Source of the DNA: Castellaniella defragrans_A | Lineage (GTDB): Bacteria; Pseudomonadota; Gammaproteobacteria; Burkholderiales; Burkholderiaceae_B | DNA: 30,050 nt | Reading direction: 5' to 3' (one strand) | Assembly (NCBI RefSeq): GCF_040394755.1 | Contig: NZ_JBEBRQ010000036.1 | Shown: piece after piece, positions 1 through 5,810 of the stretch | Position numbering within the stretch: the stretch's first letter is position 1 | Layout: each line of letters begins with the position of its first letter | The notes under the pieces: generated by a model | What the model saw: the letters and a program-made list of their open reading frames with translations, nothing else | Told to the model about the DNA's origin: nothing | The model's database searches: none | Position numbers and translations under genes: made by a program

Positions 1-112
1 CCGAAGGCGCAGCGTGGGGGCATTTTTTGCCGCCGGGCCGCCCCAAGGCAAAAGCGCCCCCTTGGGGGGCAGCAAGCCGCAGGCGCCGCGTGGGGGCATT
101 TTTTTTTGGTGT
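1..112 (+). repeat. Dispersed GC-rich intergenic repeat, about one and a half units
   Basis: The sequence GGGGGCATTTTTT occurs at about 16-28 and again at about 92-104 (the second T-run is longer), each preceded by a GCAGGCGC/GAAGGCGC-type core. Between them are GCCGCCGGGCCGCCCC and a strong hairpin, GCCCCC (56-61), loop TTG, GGGGGC (65-70). The same modules occur in reverse orientation at 9943-10010, so this is a dispersed element and not local low complexity. A 15-base fragment of the core (GCCGCAGGCGCAGCG) also lies at about 1422-1436, just after the permease gene. Function is unknown; hairpin plus T-run suggests terminator-like activity. Confidence 0.6.
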
Positions 113-133
113 ATACACAAACAAAAGCGCAGC

Positions 134-1414
134 ATGGTCTCTCCCGCATCGTCTTCCAACCAGTCCCTCATCCCGTTGCCCGATGCGCAGCGCGTCTTTG
201 GCTGGCGTGACCATGCGGCCCTGTGGTTCAGCCTGGGCGTGGGCCTGCTCGTCATGCAGGTCGGCGCCTACCTCGTGCCCGCCCTGGGAATGCGCGACGC
301 GCTCGCGGCGGTGGTCTTCGGTTCGATCCTGGGCGCGGGGCTGCTGGCCTGGACAGCCCGCCTCGGCTGCGACAGCGGCCTGTCCAGCGCGGGCCTGATG
401 CATGTCGTCTACGGCAGCCGCTTCGCGCGCCTGCCGGTGTTCCTGAACATCGTGCAACTGGTCGGCTGGGCCACGTTCGAGCTGGTCGTCATGCGCGATG
501 GCACCATCGCCATCGGGCGTCAGGCCTTCGGCCTGGACCTTGGGCTCATACTGCCGACTTTGTTCTGGGGGCTGGTGATCGTCGCCTTGCTGTGCGGTTC
601 CATGGTCACCCTGGTGCGCCGTTTCCTCAGCCGCTTCGGGCTGCCGCTGGTCGTCGCCTCACTGGTCTGGCTGAGCGTCCAGTTCCTGATGGCGCTCGAT
701 GCCGAGGGGCTGCGTGCCGCCTGGCTGCGGCCAGGCACGGGCGGCCTGGGGGTGTTCGGCGCGCTGGACCTGGTGATCGCCATGCCGGTTTCGTGGCTGC
801 CGCTGGTGGCCGACTACGCACGCCACGGGCGCCACGCCCGCGGCGCGTTTGCCGGAACCTGGCTGGGCTATACCCTGGCGAACATCTGGTGCTATGCCCT
901 GGGCGTGCTGGTGATCACGGTGGCCGGCGCCAGCGCCGACATGATCGGCGCCCTGTTGCTGGCGCAGGGCGGTCTGGTGGCTTTGGGGCTGATCCTGATC
1001 GACGAGCTGGACAACACCTACGGCGATCTGTATTCGGGCTCGATCTCGGCACACAGCATCACCCCGCGCCTGAGCGCGCGCGGCTGGGGCGTGGCACTGG
1101 CGGCGCTGTCGACCGTGCTGGCCATGATCCTGCCCATGCACAGCCTGGAACCCTTCCTGCTGGCGCTCAGTTCGGTGTTCGTCCCCTTGTTCGGCACCAT
1201 CCTGGGCCGCCTGGGTTTCACTGCCGTGCCGGTCGCGCTTTCTGGCCGCGGCATGCACACAGTTCCGGCCGCGATCTGGGTGCTGGGCATCGTTTGCTAT
1301 CACGCTCTGGCGCTGTGGATGCCGCAATACGGCAGCGCCTTGCCAACGTTGGCGCTGACCTTCGCCCTGGGCGCGCTCAGCGTGCGCGCCGCCCGCCAGG
1401 GATGCGCTGAATAA
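134..1414 (+). CDS. NCS1-family permease (purine/cytosine or HMP transporter, CytX-like)
   Basis: Integral inner-membrane protein of about 426 residues with roughly 12 hydrophobic segments. It resembles the nucleobase:cation symporter-1 (cytosine/purine/hydroxymethylpyrimidine permease) family, which imports pyrimidine- or purine-like compounds with a cation. Supporting features are the soluble N-terminal stretch ending FGWRDHAALWFSLGVGL, the helix-breaking segment around LNIVQLVGWATFELVVMRDG, and the late DELDNTYGDLYSGS region. The frame is open upstream to the repeat, but residues encoded before 134 would be repeat-derived and Gly/Pro/Lys-rich, so I chose the ATG at 134. It has no clear Shine-Dalgarno. 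No TPP riboswitch-like sequence is visible upstream, so a thiamine link cannot be shown and the substrate remains open. Confidence 0.75.
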   Translation: MVSPASSSNQSLIPLPDAQRVFGWRDHAALWFSLGVGLLVMQVGAYLVPALGMRDALAAVVFGSILGAGLLAWTARLGCDSGLSSAGLMHVVYGSRFARLPVFLNIVQLVGWATFELVVMRDGTIAIGRQAFGLDLGLILPTLFWGLVIVALLCGSMVTLVRRFLSRFGLPLVVASLVWLSVQFLMALDAEGLRAAWLRPGTGGLGVFGALDLVIAMPVSWLPLVADYARHGRHARGAFAGTWLGYTLANIWCYALGVLVITVAGASADMIGALLLAQGGLVALGLILIDELDNTYGDLYSGSISAHSITPRLSARGWGVALAALSTVLAMILPMHSLEPFLLALSSVFVPLFGTILGRLGFTAVPVALSGRGMHTVPAAIWVLGIVCYHALALWMPQYGSALPTLALTFALGALSVRAARQGCAE

Positions 1415-1961
1415 GTCCGACGCCGCAGGCGCAGCGCAACGGGCGCTAGCGGCCTGAAATTTTCCCTGCTGTCTTTCGTGTATTCGTGGCGGTATGCCGC
1501 GAGTACCGGTTTCATGCATGGCGGCGGCAGGATGGCCCTTGTTTTTTGATCACGAAAGATCGATGCGCCATGCGGGCCAGCGATGCCCGTGGCCAGGCGC
1601 TGCCTATATTTGTCACCAGCAGGGCTCGATAGATTTATCTTGAATCAAGCAATAGTGGTTATTGACGGTTCTTGACTAAATAAAATGGCGGCTTCTGATA
1701 AATCAAGAATTATCTATTTATAATGAAACCATATCCATTCCGAGGTTATTGGTTTTTGCGCCAATGTACCATTGGTCTGGGTGGCGTCATTTGACTCAAC
1801 CATAGGCTCAAACAGCAGGATATTCAATCGGTTCACACGAGAGCCGGGGATTCGTGCGCCTGTTTTCGGCCGGATAGTGTGTATATCTGCTGCGCAAAAT
1901 CAGGATTTTTATAAAACTGCAGGACGACTCAGCGGGTGTGCTGCTTATCGCAAGGGGAAAA
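1415..1961. other. Gene-free leader region upstream of autotransporter 1
   Basis: I see no convincing gene here. Contents: a fragment of the dispersed-repeat core (about 1422-1436); the palindrome CGCTAGCG (1444-1451); a 21-base copy of the right half of the terminator found after autotransporter 1 (about 1521-1541, followed by TTTTTT); and an A/T-rich stretch at 1630-1730 with repeated CTTGA/TCAAG words and a TATAAT box. From about 1730 to the start codon there is a long untranslated leader with no recognisable riboswitch. Confidence 0.6.
1695..1724 (+). promoter_or_regulatory. Possible sigma-70 promoter for autotransporter 1
   Basis: A perfect -10 hexamer TATAAT (1719-1724) is preceded at 18 bp by CTGATA (1695-1700), a 4/6 match to TTGACA. 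A better -35 word, TTGACT (1672-1677), lies upstream but is spaced correctly only for a poor -10. If used, the leader before the start codon is about 230 bases. The hexamer overlaps a dyad GATAA (1697-1701) ... TTATC (1710-1714). This is pattern matching only. Confidence 0.3.
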
Positions 1962-4900
1962 ATGATGGGCAATAAGCTCAGAATCAATCGCCGTACCATG
2001 TCGGCACGATGCAGGCGTCATCGGATGCTGCTGGTCGCCGGTGCGATCTTGCCGCTCACGTTGCTGGATTCGGCTGCTTGGGCCGACTGTACTCAAAGCG
2101 GCGCGGCTTATATTTGCAGCGGCGTAATTTCCAGCAGGCAAGCACTCACCGCAACTAGTGTGTTTAATGAGGGCAATCTTGAAGTAGTTGGCGATGCCAC
2201 TTTTTCGGCTGCTCTGAGCGGTGCCCAGGTACTCAACCTGCGCAATGAAATCGGCGACACCAGTCTCGAACTGGTGGATGGCTCCAATCTGAAGACAACG
2301 GCCGCGGTGCTTGTTTCCTCCAATACTGCCGGCACCACTACCATGGTAGTGGGAGGCAATCTGACCAGCACTGGCGCGGCGGGAATTCGAATCGATGAAG
2401 CAAAAGGAGGGTTTTATTTTACCCAGTTGGCTTCCTCTGAAATTTCCAGTACGGCCGCTACGGGCACCTACACTGCCATCGCAGTTAACCAAGAGGACGG
2501 TATCAGCCGTCTCGATGTCGATGGCAAGATCCACAGCCAGTCTGGGACAGGCATCAAGCTGGCCTTAAGCAAAGATGCCGGTGATGCAATCATAATCCAG
2601 GGTGAAAATGGCCTGATCGATGCTCGTCAATATGGCATCAACGTCAATCAAAAAGGCGCGGCTGGTAGTGCCATTGACGTTGATCTTGCCGGCCAGGTCA
2701 ATAGCCGCTACTTGGATAGTGTCCATCTCGAGAATGCCGCCAATTCCGGTGATATAACTTTTACGCAACAAGCAAGCTCATCGATCCACCAGAGCGGCGA
2801 TGGCGCAGGCTATGGCGTGGCGCTTGAAAATTGGGCGGCGGGATCGTCGACCACTGCAACCATATTGGGCTCCATCATCACGACGGGCGCCAAAAACATG
2901 GCTGCCGTGCGGGCTGACATGTTGGACGCCGATGGCCGCGATATTATCATCCGTCAAGGCAGCGGGAGCGTCATCGATTCGTCGGAATCCACGGATTCTA
3001 CTAATTATAATAGTGGTATCGCCACGGTCAACAAAGGCACAGGGGATACGGTAATTGTTGCGGATGGCCGAGTCTCCGGAATTGGCAATGGGATTTATGG
3101 CAGCAATTACAATTCCGACAATGGCGGCTATGGCAGCGGAAATATTTCTATTACGACCTCATCCGATGTCAGCGGGAAGACGAAGAACGCGGGTGTGTTG
3201 GGGCTGCTGTACCAGGACGACACGGCACCCATTTCGGCAACCTTGCAGATCGTGCAAACCGCTGGCTCCATCACCGGAGCAGCATCCGGTATTGAAACCA
3301 AGAACCTGGGCAGTGGCCCAACGATCATCGATGTCGCGGGCACCGTGACAGGCGGCGGTAAAGAGCATGGGGAAACGCATAATAATGTCGTATACACTAC
3401 TGAATCTGCCGGCATATTCACCGACGCCGTGCTGGGCAGTGAGGTGATCATCACTTTGCGAAATGGCGCGAATGTATCGTCGGCATCAGGCATCGCCATC
3501 AAGGACTATGATGGCGCACTGGATGATCATGGTGGCAACGCAATCGTAACGCTTGAATCGGGCGCTTCCGTCACCGGCTCCATTCTGCTGGCGGCCGGCA
3601 GTGATCGACTGAGCATCGGATCGGCGTTCGACACGGACGGTATTACCGAGATGGATGGCGGCGATGGCGTTTCGGCGGCCGGTGGGATGATCGATACTCT
3701 GACATTCCAGGGCGGAGACCGTGCCATTGCCGGATCGATCATCAAAAACTGGGAAAATGTCGTTCTCGATGGCGGGAAATTGAGCTTCACGGACGCAAGC
3801 CTGACGACTGGTTCCGAGCCAGATATGGGCCTTTCCATTCTCAATGGCGCCACGCTCGACGGTAAATCGGCATTTACGCTGACTGGGAACATGTATATTG
3901 GCGCCGGAAGTTCTTTTGCAAACTCGGGCGCTGCCGGCGGCATGTATTCGGTTTCGGGCGACATGACGAATGCCGGCGCTGTGGCGCTTGCCAATGGCAC
4001 ATCAGGCGACAGGTTGTCAGTCGCCGGCAGTTATTCCGGGCAAGGCGGATTGGTGATATTGGATACAGTCCTTGGCGATGATACATCCATGACCGACAAG
4101 CTCGTCATTGCTGGCAATACGTCCGGCGCGTCGCTGGTACGCGTGGTCAATGTCGGCGGCCAGGGGGCGCAGACCGCCGAAGGCATCGAGATCATCTCGG
4201 TCGGCGGGCAGTCGAACGGCACGTTCTCGCTGGTAGGCGACTATCTGGTGGCCGGGGCCTATACCTATCGCCTGCACAAGGACAATGCTTCTGGCACCGA
4301 TCCGAACGACTGGTACCTGCGTTCTGAATTATCGTCCGGCCAACCCGAATACCACGTGGCCGCGCCGGTATACGAGTCCTATGCTCAGGCGCTGCTGGGC
4401 TTGAACGGCGTGGGCACGCTGCAACAGCGCGTGGGCAATCGCGGCTGGTCGGCGCAAGCGGATGGCGGGGCTTCGACGGTCGATGGCGGCGGCGCCTGGG
4501 CCCGTGTGCAAGGCACGCACAGCCGCCTGACGCCGCGCCGCTCGACCACGGGCACCCGTTATGACCAGGAGATGTTCAAGCTGCAGGTCGGTGTCGATCA
4601 TCCGTTGTTGGAGAACGCACAGAGCACGGTGATCGGCAGTGTGTTCGCCCAGTACGTCCATGGCAACACCCGCACCCGTTCGGCGGACTATGCCCGTGGC
4701 AGGATCACCACCGATGGCTATGGCCTAGGCGGCGCCGTGACCTGGTATGGCAACAGTGGTTTTTATGTCGATGGCGTGGCGCAGTGGATGTGGTTCAACT
4801 CCGACCTGTCCACATCGGCGGCTGGCGGCGCATTGAAGGACGGCAACCGGGGCATGGGCTACGCCCTGTCGGCCGAAGCGGGCAAGCGCTATGCGATTGC

Positions 4901-5330
4901 GCCGAATTGGTCCCTCACGCCGCAGGCGCAACTGACCGCATCGCGGGTCGATTTCGACGACTTCCAGGACCGTTTCGGCTCGACGGTGCGCCTGAGCCGC
5001 GGTGACAGCGTCGAAGGGCGGCTGGGCGTGACGCTGGACTATGAAACCTCGCAATCCGGCGCCAACGGCGCGGTGACCAGCCGGACGCATGTCTATGGCA
5101 TTGCCAATCTGTACCACGAGTTCCGCGACGGCACGCGCGTGAGAATCGAGGACGTCGGGTTCGAGTCGAAGACGGATCGTTTGCGAGGCGGCGTTGGCGT
5201 GGGCGGCTCTCACAATTGGAACAAGGGCAAGTACTCGCTGTACGGCGAGGTGCTGGCCAACACCAGCCTGCGCAATTTCGGCGACAGCTATTCAGTCAAT
5301 GGGACCGTGGGTGTGCGTCTGATGTGGTGA
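1962..5330 (+). CDS. Autotransporter 1: pertactin-like passenger with C-terminal beta-barrel
   Basis: Type Va secreted protein of about 1122 residues. A basic n-region (residues 1-22) precedes the hydrophobic segment MLLVAGAILPLTLL and a likely signal-peptidase site AAWA|DC near residue 41. The mature N-terminus carries a Cys pair (C43, C52), frequent in this family. Residues ~45-690 are Gly/Ser/Thr/Asn-rich with regular short beta-strand-like units, consistent with a parallel beta-helix. A pertactin-like junction includes DPNDWYLRSE (about 785). The barrel spans about 843-1122 and ends in RLMW, an aromatic C-terminus as used by the BAM complex. The AAGGGG at 1952-1957 serves ATG 1962 (spacing 4) or ATG 1965 (spacing 7); either is possible. 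The last ~1.24 kb is nearly duplicated in the next gene. Host-contact, adhesin or aggregation roles are typical of the family; the ligand cannot be read here. Confidence 0.9.
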   Translation: MMGNKLRINRRTMSARCRRHRMLLVAGAILPLTLLDSAAWADCTQSGAAYICSGVISSRQALTATSVFNEGNLEVVGDATFSAALSGAQVLNLRNEIGDTSLELVDGSNLKTTAAVLVSSNTAGTTTMVVGGNLTSTGAAGIRIDEAKGGFYFTQLASSEISSTAATGTYTAIAVNQEDGISRLDVDGKIHSQSGTGIKLALSKDAGDAIIIQGENGLIDARQYGINVNQKGAAGSAIDVDLAGQVNSRYLDSVHLENAANSGDITFTQQASSSIHQSGDGAGYGVALENWAAGSSTTATILGSIITTGAKNMAAVRADMLDADGRDIIIRQGSGSVIDSSESTDSTNYNSGIATVNKGTGDTVIVADGRVSGIGNGIYGSNYNSDNGGYGSGNISITTSSDVSGKTKNAGVLGLLYQDDTAPISATLQIVQTAGSITGAASGIETKNLGSGPTIIDVAGTVTGGGKEHGETHNNVVYTTESAGIFTDAVLGSEVIITLRNGANVSSASGIAIKDYDGALDDHGGNAIVTLESGASVTGSILLAAGSDRLSIGSAFDTDGITEMDGGDGVSAAGGMIDTLTFQGGDRAIAGSIIKNWENVVLDGGKLSFTDASLTTGSEPDMGLSILNGATLDGKSAFTLTGNMYIGAGSSFANSGAAGGMYSVSGDMTNAGAVALANGTSGDRLSVAGSYSGQGGLVILDTVLGDDTSMTDKLVIAGNTSGASLVRVVNVGGQGAQTAEGIEIISVGGQSNGTFSLVGDYLVAGAYTYRLHKDNASGTDPNDWYLRSELSSGQPEYHVAAPVYESYAQALLGLNGVGTLQQRVGNRGWSAQADGGASTVDGGGAWARVQGTHSRLTPRRSTTGTRYDQEMFKLQVGVDHPLLENAQSTVIGSVFAQYVHGNTRTRSADYARGRITTDGYGLGGAVTWYGNSGFYVDGVAQWMWFNSDLSTSAAGGALKDGNRGMGYALSAEAGKRYAIAPNWSLTPQAQLTASRVDFDDFQDRFGSTVRLSRGDSVEGRLGVTLDYETSQSGANGAVTSRTHVYGIANLYHEFRDGTRVRIEDVGFESKTDRLRGGVGVGGSHNWNKGKYSLYGEVLANTSLRNFGDSYSVNGTVGVRLMW
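4090..5330 (+). repeat. Duplicated 3' segment, copy 1 (autotransporter junction and barrel)
   Basis: This segment is collinear with 6946-8186 at a constant offset of 2856 bp with no indel that I found. Identity is uneven. It is moderate at 4090-4320, essentially complete at about 4330-4440, lower at about 4441-4640, high after that, and without visible mismatch at 4887-5152. The pattern suggests duplication followed by patchwise gene conversion. Confidence 0.85.
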
Positions 5331-5351
5331 TGCCCGGACAAGGGCGGTTTG

Positions 5352-5390
5352 GGGCCATCTTGCGGCGGCAGGATGGCCCTTGCTGTTTTT
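5352..5390 (+). terminator. Rho-independent terminator after autotransporter 1
   Basis: Inverted repeat GGGCCATC (5352-5359) and GATGGCCC (5372-5379). The arms are extended inward by TGC/GCA pairing (5361-5363 with 5368-5370), leaving a four-base GGCG loop. TTGCTGTTTTT follows to 5390. It lies about 20 bases after the stop codon. The right arm and tail recur at about 1521-1546 without the left arm. Confidence 0.8.
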
Positions 5391-5527
5391 GGATGGTGCA
5401 ATCCGGCAGCGCCCTGCCGGTCCTGGCGCTGGCCATGCTCTGGTTTTATTCATGGAGGAGGTGCGGCGCCGCGCATGGGGAGTCTTTCGGATTTTATTTC
5501 CAGAGAAATTCATTAAAACAATTGATG

Positions 5528-5587
5528 TCATGAATAAATATTTCATGAATCATCAGTATTAACATTCCCTAACTAAAAAATACTGAT
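5528..5587. promoter_or_regulatory. Pair of inverted repeats, candidate operator upstream of autotransporter 2
   Basis: Two perfect dyads lie side by side: a 7-bp-arm dyad with 7-bp spacer (TCATGAA/TTCATGA, 5528-5548) and a 9-bp-arm dyad with 18-bp spacer (ATCAGTATT/AATACTGAT, 5552-5587). Both are A/T-rich and sit 220-280 bp before the start codon. They could bind a dimeric regulator, or the second could form an RNA hairpin. No promoter hexamers are clear enough to call. Confidence 0.35.
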
Positions 5588-5810
5588 ACACCAATTTCCG
5601 GGGGTATAAGTTTATTTAAATAAAAACACGCCCGAATGGGCGGTGGACATATGCCGATTGAACAGGACATGAATAATGGTATTCAGGATGTCCCGGTGAT
5701 CGGTGTGCCGTCCGAATGGCATGGTGAGTGCCCGCGGTTGCCTGTCATTTTTGCTCTCGATAATCGTCAAACGAACAAAGGGGGAGTGATGAACGGCTGG
5801 TGGGTGAAAA

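Larger units (their letters stand above)
5331..5810. other. 480-bp gap between the two autotransporters
   Basis: Apart from the terminator, this gap holds several A/T-rich dyads: TCATGAA (5528-5534) with TTCATGA (5542-5548); ATCAGTATT (5552-5560) with AATACTGAT (5579-5587); and a hairpin CGCCC-GAAT-GGGCG (5629-5642). A Met-initiated reading frame runs from about 5650 through the start of autotransporter 2 in another frame. I cannot support it as a protein gene, but it carries the best ribosome-binding site here (AAAGGGGGAG, near 5778-5786). Confidence 0.55.

Noticed and set aside
14..133. 40-codon N-terminal extension of the permease
   Set aside because: The open frame runs through the dispersed repeat and encodes a Gly/Pro/Lys-rich stretch unlike the family; ATG 134 is the plausible start.
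1..133. TPP riboswitch upstream of a CytX-like permease
   Set aside because: Neither a CTGAGA nor an ACCTGA thi-box-type core was found; the region is explained by the dispersed repeat.
1677..1701. Sigma-28-like promoter before autotransporter 1 (TAAA ... TCTGATAA)
   Set aside because: The spacing is 13 bases and not 15, and the -10 lacks GCC; a chance match in A/T-rich DNA is likely.
1772..1975. 67-codon frame ending inside the start of autotransporter 1
   Set aside because: TTG start without a ribosome-binding site and no family resemblance; it is probably untranslated leader.
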